From Gari tellinella (taxonomy: Eukaryota > Mollusca > Bivalvia > Cardiida > Psammobiidae), in assembly GCA_922989275.2 (NCBI GenBank), contig OV277866.1, positions 35,171,246 through 35,235,245 of the forward strand: 64,000 nucleotides of DNA, in the 5' to 3' direction. The notes below the pieces were generated by a model that worked only from the letters and a program-made list of their open reading frames with translations, ran no database searches and was not told the origin of the DNA. Numbering within the stretch: position 1 is the stretch's first letter; the number at the start of each line of letters is the position of its first letter. The position numbers and the translations under genes were made by a program. Below are positions 1-11,200 of this stretch, piece after piece.

Positions 1-840
1 ATGTAGACGACCCTAAAATTGATATGTTCACAGGACTTTACAGTCAGTCATCCTCAGCTAGACCAGCATTGAATACCATATTTATATGAATTTAAAATAG
101 ATAAGATGAGAGTTCACCTAATAGACTTCTCACGACACTCAGGCGCCATTACGAATATATACCAGAGGAGATTTGCATTCTAAAAGAAGAATAACAACAC
201 ATCAATCAAGGGAAACAGAAAATTATTGAATAAGAACCATTCATTATAAGGTGACCTATACGAATTTTAAAAGCGCATGGACAAACAACTTGTCCTCAAA
301 CATACCAATTCCCATACTCATCATTATAACAATAACAACAACAACAATGTCATAGTTCATAACTGTCAGAAATAATCTTTGTGTAGAGTTTAAAGCCTCT
401 AAAACATATGTGTATACTGTAGTTGATTTATGTAGAGCCAGTGCGAAGATAACGCACATCGTACGGTTTTTGTTCTTTGCCTAATATAATTGTCTACGCT
501 TTTGTGCTGACTGTATACCCAAAACCGAATGTTGTGTATTATCACTCATATAAGCCTTTATAATCATTATTTTCTATACTGGACAGTTTACATATAATCA
601 AAGTTTATAACTCGCTGGTGAAGAAGTAAAAGTTTACATTTTCTTAATTATTAGGATTATTCAAATAATAGTCTAATTTATGTACACGTATATTGAAAGA
701 ACTATTCACAATGTTCGACGGTCAATGAATAAAACCTGTAGAGAAATTAAACACTGGGAGATTGTATATTCTTTCACAAGATATCTCTCTCCACAAGGTA
801 TTAACGGAATAGCTTACGTTTGATAATAGCTCGTTAGTAC
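1..840. other. AT-rich stretch, nothing recognised
   Basis: No exon with a matching splice pair, no repeat family that I recognise. I searched it for the missing first RING half (C-x2-C and C-x-H before a TG|gt donor) on the + strand and did not find it. Confidence 0.4.
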
Positions 841-844
841 GTTG

Positions 845-1235
845 CTTCAGATCATTTCGATTTGTATGGGACTGAAAACAGTTATTATTGAAGAGTGAAA
901 GGTTGCTACAGATCGACGAAACGTCATAGAGGTTCCATGACAAGCTGGAACATTGATGTTACAGAACTGTAGTGGAACCAAGGTTTGGTAGTTCAGCAGA
1001 GACAACGCTGAGAAATCCGCTCGAGAATAGCTCTCATCATACGGTTCAACATCAGCCTGAACCAACGCCGAGACGTCTGTTTGAGAATAGCGGTTGTGAT
1101 ACAGTTCATCAGTTCATCATTAGCCACACCGACGCTGAGCAATAGCGTTCGTCAAACAGCTCAACATCAGTTTGCATCATAGTGTAGCTCAGCAGAAGTA
1201 ACGCTGAGCATACATCAGTTAACGGTCCAACCTGC
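845..1235 (-). repeat. Degenerate repeat of ~60-90 bp with protein-like periodicity on the minus strand
   Basis: On the minus strand the block repeatedly encodes variants of VQADVEPYDESYSRADFSAL: also MMQTDVELFDERYCSAS and NRYSQTDVSALVQADVE. On the plus strand the same periodicity shows as recurring 'acgctgag' and 'cagcctgaac/cagtttgc' words near 1008, 1070, 1131 and 1201. Stops interrupt the frame, so this is either a decayed repetitive gene segment or a minisatellite with codon-length period. Confidence 0.4.
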
Positions 1236-1239
1236 ACCG

Positions 1240-2250
1240 TGCTCAAACAGTCAGAGAGTACGGGAATGTTTTGTTTTAAAAGACTGTGCAGATGAGCAAA
1301 ATTCTTGTTTGATTACAGTTATTAGTTTTGTGGGGAAAATATCCCATCCACTTTTAATTAGTTTCATCCATTTTATATAGTTTTTGTGTAGTTTCATGCT
1401 CAATCACCAGGCAAAGGCAAGATAGCCCAAGGAAAATTCATATATATTTCATATAGTCTGTATATTTTGTTCATGCCTTAATAAGTGTCCGGCTAAAGAC
1501 GCTGTCGCCTCATAGAACGCCCGATAAAACACACATCAAGCTTAGGGCTGTAGCATTAGGGTTAGGGTAACCGAACGTCTTGACAATAACCGTTTACATT
1601 TAATTGATATTTTATTTTATATACCTTTTGCATGGCATTGTTTATCAATTTGCCTTAGAACTGATTGCAAAACCGAAATAAAGAGAGAAATTACCCTTCC
1701 TGCAGCTACGCTCCAATATATTTAGGATCACAAATCATAAATAGCCTCAACGGCATATTCAAAACATACGTAGCCATATTTAATGCTACATAATTTAATT
1801 TATATAGAGTATATTACATAAATATTAACCCTTTTGGTTTGTGCGGATTCGGCAAATGATGTGCAAATGACATACTTAGAATAAAGGGGTCAACACTGTC
1901 AGTTGTATCGAATTTACATCTATATAGTCCTCTATACCAGTTCACAGAAACAGCTGCGTAATAGATGCATAGGATTGTGGCAAAGCAAATGATGGGTTAA
2001 AGTAGAATTCCAATGAATGTTTAGATAGTTATAAGTTGAATAAACTACAAATACAAACCCTCAATTCGTTCGCTCGATGTTGCAAACAATTTGGCGACTT
2101 ATACTTGTATAATGTCTAAGGTTTTCAATATAGTGTTAACATAACATACTTGCACAAATTCAAAACAAGAACAATAGCTTAATGACTGATAAAATATAAG
2201 AATCAGAAGTATTTTCAAATGGTTGTCTATTTAAATCTCGTTTGTGTTTT
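1240..2250. other. AT-rich spacer upstream of first visible exon
   Basis: No gene seen. Contains a 16-base attagggttagggtaa at about 1555, too short to be telomeric repeat. Presumed intron sequence if the RING exons belong to the main gene. Confidence 0.4.
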
Positions 2251-2253
2251 CAG

Positions 2254-2288
2254 TGTCCACTGTGTTGCAAGTCAACAGCATGTTATAG
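2254..2288 (+). CDS. Candidate exon: middle of a RING finger (CVHC knuckle)
   Basis: A 35-nt exon with a good acceptor (tttgtgttttcag) and donor (ATAG|gtaaat). It opens in phase 2: its first base T ends a split codon, then it reads VHCVASQQHVI and leaves one base. If the split codon is TGT, the result is C-V-H-C, the fifth and sixth zinc ligands of a RING finger (C-x2-C). The next exon supplies the final C-P-x-C-R. The preceding RING half (C-x2-C ... C-x-H) was not found between 1 and 2253 and is presumably upstream of the window. It could instead belong to another gene or be a chance splice pair; the phase match to two following exons is the main argument for it. Confidence 0.42.
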
Positions 2289-5200
2289 GTAAATTAGATT
2301 TGTTTAAGTTTGCAGTGTATTGTAAATACTTTCGAAATCACATCGCACATTATATATTTAAATATATAACAAGTAACTTTGTTCAACTGATAATTGTTTT
2401 ATTGTATTAATATATTATTGCGCCTGATGATATGGTGAAACGCGTCGCGCATTGTTTGAAGAAATAGAATTGTGTTTTTAAAGCCTAATACATCATCTAT
2501 TTTTTTTTAAATCATATATATAAATATATGTTACAGGGATAACGTGTAATCAAGAAATACGTGAAATCACTGACAAATCAGGGATTTCACGAAAACCCTG
2601 AATCTCCCATGGAAAAGGCGTAATTTTGAAGCTTTTCGTTGCATTTTTATAAATATTTTGCAGTTACGTTTGGTTAAAGTAATGCATCTTACCTTATTTA
2701 GTTCATTAAGTTCAAAGGCAAGTACTGCCCTATGAAATATTTTTTTAACCTTATTAACTAGACAGATGTCTTGGTTTTGTAATTGTCCTGTCTCATATGC
2801 ACAGTGTTCATTTATTTCATTCACTTGCCCGAGAAACTGTGTATGCACGTTCATTTGACCATTATATTTCAAGATAGCATGATGTATTAAAAAAAAAAAT
2901 GTCATGATAATACAAATATATTTATTTAATGAAAAAAGGGTAATTTCATCAATTCCTTAAATCGCCCAGTGCTTACGCGTTACCCCTAAAAATCTCAGGG
3001 ATTACGCGTAATCCCTGGTTTCACGTTATCCCTGTAACATATATATTACACCAGTTTTTGATGTTCGTGATGCAGTATACATGTCCGTTAAGTTTTATTT
3101 TATGTACCAGGGTATGTGATCACATATCATATGTTAGCTCACAGGTATATCTGATGCGTTAATTAACGTAATTGGATTGTGGTACATTTCTATCTTACAA
3201 CTATAATGTATCTTAACAGAATGTTGTCATAAGCAAATCGTGTTTTGAAATATACAACCAATTTCAGATGTTAGTAAGATATGATGCTTCCACAATTTTC
3301 AACTGTATAAAACGCACGGACAACTTTAGGCATTAACATAATTTGTATGATTATTCTCAAAACGTCGTGGTTGAGATAACCTTTATCATGCTGAATTCTC
3401 ACCTGCTTTATATATATATATATATTATCGCCTTCGAAAAAAATGAAATAAGTTTTATGTATTTTTAAGTGAGGTACAGTTGAATATAACTGCTTAATAA
3501 CTTGTATACATGTCAGTCCCCGCATTATGCAAATGAAAGCTAAGTTGTGTTTAGCATGATAAGGGTGAAAAAGAAAATTGACTAAACGAAATTCATTTCA
3601 GAGGCAGATTGTCCGAAGTGTCGTGAAGCAATTTGTATCGATATTGGTAAGTCCAAATAAAGTATATGATGTCAAACAGACGGTACGCATCTGACACATA
3701 CAGATCAAATCAACAGGCATTAATTGTGGATTAAGTGACATGATCGTTTATGCACTCATAATACACATGTATTATACTGTTTACATCTTGGCAAACGTTA
3801 GTTTTCTTTTAAAATACATATGCTGTCGGTAAACATATTTAATTTAGTGTTTTGATACGTAACTTATCCAGCTTTTTGATTTGGAATCATAGCGGTTATC
3901 TTGAAGGCATATTCTTAATTCAACGAATAGTTGAACTTTGTATCACATGCGTCTGAGAGCAGATGTCACATTAAGATTAGGGTTTCCGTTCTGCCGCCAA
4001 GGCGAACGAATTTACGTTGAATTGTAGGCCGATGTTTTCATTTAAAATCAATTAAAATCATATGTTCATGTATACGAGAGCCTCAATTTTGTATTGAGCA
4101 CATTCAGCAGCCCATTTGTAAGAACATGTATAAAAATGCATACATTGGTTTCTTCACACAATACATACAATAATCAACGCCACACGTTTGTAAGTTTAAA
4201 TTCGTTTTAATTACAATTTGCATTAGAGTTAAATCATATCACCAAGTCAGGAGTGACTTGCCTTTGATTTCCTCAACTAGGCTTATTTTTCTTTGTTTAT
4301 ACGGCAAAACGTTAAAATACTTGAAGTTTGCACATCTACCAAATATGGACTATTTTCCAATTGGAAATATAGCATGTTATCATCGGTAGTTATTGGAATT
4401 TATTTTCAAAACAAATGCTTTCAGTCATGCAAGTGTGCCGATGCTGTATATCACGGACATATAATGCACATACTAGTGTACTGTTTTTCTTAAAATGTGA
4501 GGATTAAATTGCATTATGGAAATACCTTTACAAGTAGAAGTGTCTTGCACAGGGTTTATTGCATCAATATTGTGAGAGTTATTTCCCTTTTCAACATTTT
4601 ATTCAGTCAAGCTTTTTCCGTCACGCTTTATATTGACTTTTACTCCTGTTTTTATGAAGATTTGAAGATGAAGTTTGCTATAGGGAATAAACTGGATAAG
4701 TGGAAGTGTCTTGCACAATGTTCATAACTATTGCATCAATATTCTGAGAGTTATTCTCATTTTCTACATTTTCACTTTTGCAGATTACTTCTGTTATACT
4801 GAGGCTTCTGAAATGAAATTTCATCAATTGAAATAAATTGATGATCGGAAGAGTACTGTGCAAGGCTCATAACTCTTGCATAAATACTGTTGTTTTTTTT
4901 CTTTTCCACATTTCTTTTCCTGCAAAGTACTTCTATACTGAAGCATTAAAAGGGAATTTCATTAATGGAAATAGATTAATGTCTTGCTCAAGGTTCATAA
5001 CTCTTGCATCAATACTGTTAGAGTTATTCTCATTATTTCCATTTTCTTTTTCTATAATACTTCTGCTATACTGAAGCTATAAAATGAATTTTCATTATTG
5101 GCAAGACATTGATGAGTAAAATTGTGTTGCACAAGGTTAATTACTCTTGCGGCAATACTGTGAAATATCTTCTTTCCAAATTATCATTTAATTTTCTGCT

Positions 5201-8200
5201 TATTAGTTCTGTTATACTTGTGCTTTTAAAATGAAATAGAATTAATGCAAATAGATTGATATGTAAAAGTTTCGTGCATAAGGTTAATATCTGTTGCATC
5301 AATACTGTGAGAGTAATTCTCCTTTTTTTACATTTTCTTTTATTACATATTACTTCTTTTTTACCGAAGCTTTAAAATAGTTCAATCACTGACAGAGCCG
5401 TTTACATGGTTGATATCTCTACATCAATACCATTACATTTATTCGCTGTTATAGCCTTTCTTTTTCTTGCAGAGAACTTCTGCTATGCTAAAGCTTTTCA
5501 ATTTGGCTATAACTAATGTTCGACTGTTGCTTAGTGACAAGTTACACTCGTGTTCCAAGGAACACTCTTCTAGTGTAATCTAACCGAACTTTAATAAGTC
5601 AATAAGTCAGCATACCAGAACCTAGTGCCCCCACCCATATTGGCGATATAAGTAGGTAAATAAATTTAGATTTTTATTAAGCTGTTTGTCTTATGTATTG
5701 CTCTGTTGTTCATAAGCTTACTTTCATATATTAAATTCAAAAAACAATTTTATTGTTTTATCTTTTATAATCATATATATGTCGGAACGAGTACATTGAA
5801 TGACAAAGGGTGAAATAGACATAACGTTATAATTTCATTTTCTAACATTTAATAGTGTTATGTGCACGTACACTGACCCAAAAAGAAATCTTTACACTTT
5901 ATTTGTTTGAATATCTGTATTGTAAGCGTACATGTTGTTTTAAGATTCACACATGATTAATACGATTTCATTGCGGAAAACGATTATGAATTTTTTTCTC
6001 CAAATTCCAAATATGCGATCAAGCTTGAAATACGTCTTCCTTACTTTGCACGTGCGCAGGAACAGGTTTTCACCTACAGGTATTTACACGGACACGTTAA
6101 CATATGCAGCTTAGCACTTATAATAAAATGTTATTCATTTTTACAAAACGTTTGCATTTAGTGATGCCATGACTTTCCCAATATCAAATATATGCTCAGG
6201 GTGGGGTCAGTGGTAAATATTGTCGCAAATCATTTTGGCTGCTCTTGACAGACTATTCATATTCTAATGAACTAGTACAACATTACTGGGTCTGTCAGAG
6301 ACCGTGAAAGACCCGGTCGCGTACGTGCGACAACGTTAAGTACTGATCGTGTTTTTACGTTATTACGAAAATGCAATAACGCAATCGTATTTTACCAGCA
6401 ACCATTGCCGCTCGGCGCTGCGGGGTTCATGTCCAGACGATAATAAATCGTTTGAGGCAGAACCAAGATCCTAGTGCTCGTCGTCCAAATAGGTGACATA
6501 TTATGAAACCTCGTCTCCGCGACGTTATTTGCATTTTACACGTAATCAGTAGCAATCGGTACTTTTCAGCGATGAGCCACGCAGATGGCAGAACACGCAT
6601 TTCGCCGTAGAAATAAACGGCTTGCATAGTTAGATACAGATTTGGTGGTGGAAGAATTATGGTTAGGGTGGGATAATGGGAAATATGAAAACCTGACTTG
6701 GTCATTATTCCAGGAAATGTCAATGTTCAGCGTTACATTATTTTTTAAACAACACAATGTTACCATTCATGCAAAATAACGGACCTGGCATTTTCCAGCA
6801 CGACAATTCGAGAACTTACACAGCGCGTATTACCAATCAACGCCTTGCTAATAATAACGTTATTAGTTTGCCTTGGTGCGCTTTATCCCCGGACTTGAGC
6901 ACCATAGAACACAATGTCATAATGGTATGTATTGGGTTGGAGGGTCTTGTCCAATCATCATATTGATACATAAATGACCTCAACAATGCACTTCCCTTAG
7001 AATGACAATATATTCCTAACGCGCTCGAAAACGTTATGTAAATTCAATGAAGCGACGTATTCTGCAATGCATTTGTAAAAATGGAGGCCACACTGGTTAC
7101 TGGTGATTTTTATAACATCACTTTAAGTACGCAACCAATAACTTCTTGTTTCCAAATACTGCTTGATCATTGTAATTTTTACAAAGTATATACTTTAAAA
7201 TACTATGGAAATGTTCGTTTTGGGTCAGCGTATAAAACATATTTATATACCGTGAAAGTTTCAAAGAACTCTTTACCATAAATATACTCAACAAAAAGGT
7301 TAGTTTAAACGTATTTTATTTCAATATATACAGAGAAATGGGGTTGGGCCACAAGTTATTACAACATTAGATTCGGCCCTTCCCCTTAAACAAAAAGGTT
7401 AAAGACATTACCCAAGTCTATTCATTGACGGCCCATTGTTCTCACTAGGTGTAAAAGTAACTGTAAAGCATGAGAAAATTGTGCAAGCAACGACTCAGTC
7501 ATCTGAAATTGTGTATAGAGGCCTAGACATACTAGATCTCAATGGCTTTTTCAATGGGTTTTACTAACCAAACTTTCAAACATAAGGTGCGGGCCTCACA
7601 TGAGACGCCTGAATGATTAGTTGCCTAGACGTTAGCACAGTAAGTGCATGTTCTCCATGCTTTGACTCAAACTTTGTACAGAGCTAGGTGTTACCACCCA
7701 AACTAGGTCAAGTAATGTATTTACGGAAATTTCAGAAAATCGTCGACCAAATGTACACCAAAACAAACCATTATCCATTTTTTATTTATTTTATTACATG
7801 TACATACATTTTTTGGCTTGAAAGAAGTGTTTCCTTTAGTTCGATATCACTTTCATCCTTGGTGTAGTACAGTTTCAAGTAACCTAGTCGTGCGGTCAAA
7901 GTCATTTTAGTGTCTACAGAGTAATCCCTCTAGTTATGCCAAACAAATGACACTTTGAAGATCAATGAACAATGTATTTAAATTAGGTCAAAGGTCAATG
8001 TCGCCAATGGACACGTCTCTCATTGAACATGTGTTGGATATTCTAGGACTGGAGGACCGAAGCAGAGTACCGGCACCAAGAATTCTCCAGGCTCATGTCG
8101 CTACTGAAGAGATTTTTAACTCGTCTGTTGCTGTTTGTTTTTTCAAAGAAAACACACGAGCTATTGTCGTCACTCCGGCGTCCGCATCGTTGTTCTCGTC

Positions 8201-11200
8201 ATCGTCGCATGGTATGCATGATCATCGTGACATATCCTATCAAGGCATACCAAAAACATATAACCAAATGACATTTACCTTGACCTAACACCTAATGTTA
8301 CTGTATTTTTCTATGATCTTCAAATAAACAACAGACAAGCGTTGGCACTTGCATGCGTGTTCTTGTTTGACACTCTCATCTTCCATATGTGTTAACTGAT
8401 GTTATCTGCAGAAGGGACTTATGTGATGTCATGATACATTCAAAAGAACCGAATATCACGTAATAAAAACTCACAGCTTATTCATGAGACCCAGTGTTTG
8501 CATAACCGGAGGGATTATTCTGTATACACTAATTTGGTAAAAAATGACTTTGGCCCCTAAGTTACTTAACACAGTGCTACAGAAAGGATATAAGTGATGC
8601 AAAACTACAGGACACATATTTTCCAAGCGATAAATGAATCTAATGAATTAAATAAAAATGGATAATTGTTTGTTTTGGTTCTCTTTTGTTAGATGATTTC
8701 TGAGAATTCCTCATCTTGTTTTGTTGAGTATATTTAAAATATCCTATTGGGACCTACTTCCCTTACCTAAAAATAAAACTAAAATAACCCAGTTACGTCT
8801 TTACCTGCTTTCACTTGTATGCCTTTCTTTCAGATAGATACCAAATGCCCGGGTACTTGAACTGGGTGAAATGCTCTTTATGCATGCAATACATGAAGGA
8901 AGGAATAGAAGATGTAGTTGAAAAGTTTGCAGATTCATTGTTTGAATATGCGAAGAATGAAATTAGAAACACAAAGCATTGTGCACATTGTACAGAATTG
9001 AAAGACATTGACAATTGCGATGAAGAATACTGCCAACAACTAAAATCGAAGCTCTGTACAGCTAGTCTCACTAAGAATCTTACCTTTAGAAATGCAGGAT
9101 CTACAAAACTGGAGCCAGACATGTTGGGATGGGATCTAGCACTGTTGTTTATATCTTTCTTGCCAAGAAGACCCAATAAACCGTCAGAGGCAGACAGCTC
9201 GGCTCTCTTATCGTTGTTGATAAACTGTTTGAAGAGTACAAGTGTAGTAGATGACATAAGTCGTTTTGAAAAAGTACGTATAAGTAGACGATTTTGTTTT
9301 GCAGCATTTATCAAAATTATACATTCTATAATGTGTTTTCAAACTTCCTCACAAACTTTCTCATGGCTGGTTTCGTTTTGTACTAATCATCCAACTCTGG
9401 CAACAAAACTCAATAAGCTACATAAGAATTGTTCCAAATATCAAAGTATTTGTGTGTTTCAGACCTTTTTAGTTTTCAATTATTTGTTTAAAGTTGTTGT
9501 TCTTCTTCAGTTTAGTGTCATTGGATATTTTGTCTATACCTTGTCAATGTTTTAACAATACCAACCATAAATGTTTTCAAAACTTTGATGTGTAGCCTAT
9601 GATAAGGCATGAGATAATGTGCTCAACAAAGCTTATATACGTTTCATTATCTCATATGAGCACAGGTGAGATATTATAATAGCCATTTATCCGGCATCTG
9701 TCCGTAAAACAAAAAATTAGTCGTTCTCCAACTAGTGTATACAAATGTGAATGCAATTTGATTAAGATGATTCACCATTTCTGCTACTTAATAATGCTAA
9801 AACCTTACTAGAAACAAGAGACCTATAAGCTCTCAATCTGCTCACCTGAGAACGTTGTACCTAAGTTGGCTGGTCCAGACAACATTTTTAAAGGGACTCG
9901 CAACCAGATGGTGTACTTGTCAAAATAAAATAAAATATTAAAAAGAAGCAAATATAAAAATATGATCAGTCCAAAGAAAGTCTCAAGAATCGTCAACGAA
10001 TCTTAATTTTTACATATTTTCCATCGTTTTTCTATAGCGACTAGTAGACGGTATAGTTGTTTTTGTTGCTTCTCTACACTGGCTCAGACATAAACCCGAG
10101 CCGAAAAATGTACTCTCAATTGCTACCAGTGAAGTATGTTAATTCGCTACCATATATATAGAGAGCGCCCGTAGTCGAGTGGGTAAAGGCGTTTCCTTAG
10201 TTTTCATGTTTGTCTCCGCATGGAGGGTCACGGGTTCGAATCCCACCAGAAATTCTTCTTTTCTTTTTGTTTGAAATGCATTTTTTAACAGAGTTTATTA
10301 TCCTAAACTAAATCTTACCCATTTATATAAGCATTTGACATATTTTTACAAATTACTAGTTTTAATGCTAGTTGCGAGCCTCTTTAATAGCTATTAAACA
10401 ATCAGAGAAATATAATTTCATGAAACTATGGAATATAATTTCATGAAACTAGAGCAAAAATGTGGACCTTAGAGTACTCAAAGATTTTCGTACGATTTGA
10501 CCTGCTGGGCCTATCGGCTTCAGAGAAGAAAATTTCAAAGGTTTTCCTATGAAAACCGGATAAGCCCATGGGCAGGGCCATTTTTGGCCCAGGACTCATT
10601 ATTTGAACAATCATGGTAGAGGACCACAGAGCAAAGTTATATGTCAAATATTCAAGGTCTGGGCTGTACAATTTCAAAGAAAAATATGTTTAAATATTTT
10701 CCTATGTAAAACTGATAAGTCCCGGACGGGGCCATTTTTGACCCTAGGTCGTAATTTGAACAATTTCGGTAGAGAACCATATGGTAAAGCTACATATCAA
10801 ATACTAATGATCTGGGCCGTTTGGTTTGAGAGAACGAACTTTTTAAAGGTTTTCCTATGAAAAACTGAAAATAGGCCCGTCAGTACATGACGTTCTGGCC
10901 AACGTTCACTGACGTTTGAGGAAACGTGGGTAGTCGTCCATGGTCGCTGGGATAGCGCCAGAAGAGGTTGTGTGAACGCTAGTAAACGTTGGTGATCGCA
11001 CGGAATCGTCGGAGAACGCTGGTCCGAAAAAAATGTTTTGAACATGCACACAAGTTTTCTCTGAGACAAGCGTTCTTCCAACGTTTAATTTTAAACGCTG
11101 GAGATCGTCTAAGAACGATCATCGAACGTTTTATTGGCGTTCACCGAGTGTTGCACGCGTTCGGCTATCGTTAGTCAGTCGTTACTCTAGCTTTACTTGA

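Noticed and set aside
1555..1570. Telomere-like attagggttagggtaa
   Set aside because: Only two to three units; too short for telomeric or interstitial telomere sequence.
9274..9555. Coding continuation of the 8834 exon to the stop at 9555
   Set aside because: A strong gtacgt donor at 9274 and the in-phase HEPN exon at 17146 match the CXorf38 order; the read-through shows no family likeness.
10160..10250. tRNA gene
   Set aside because: A and B boxes are present but acceptor and T stems do not pair, and the same body recurs at 53 kb; a SINE explains it.
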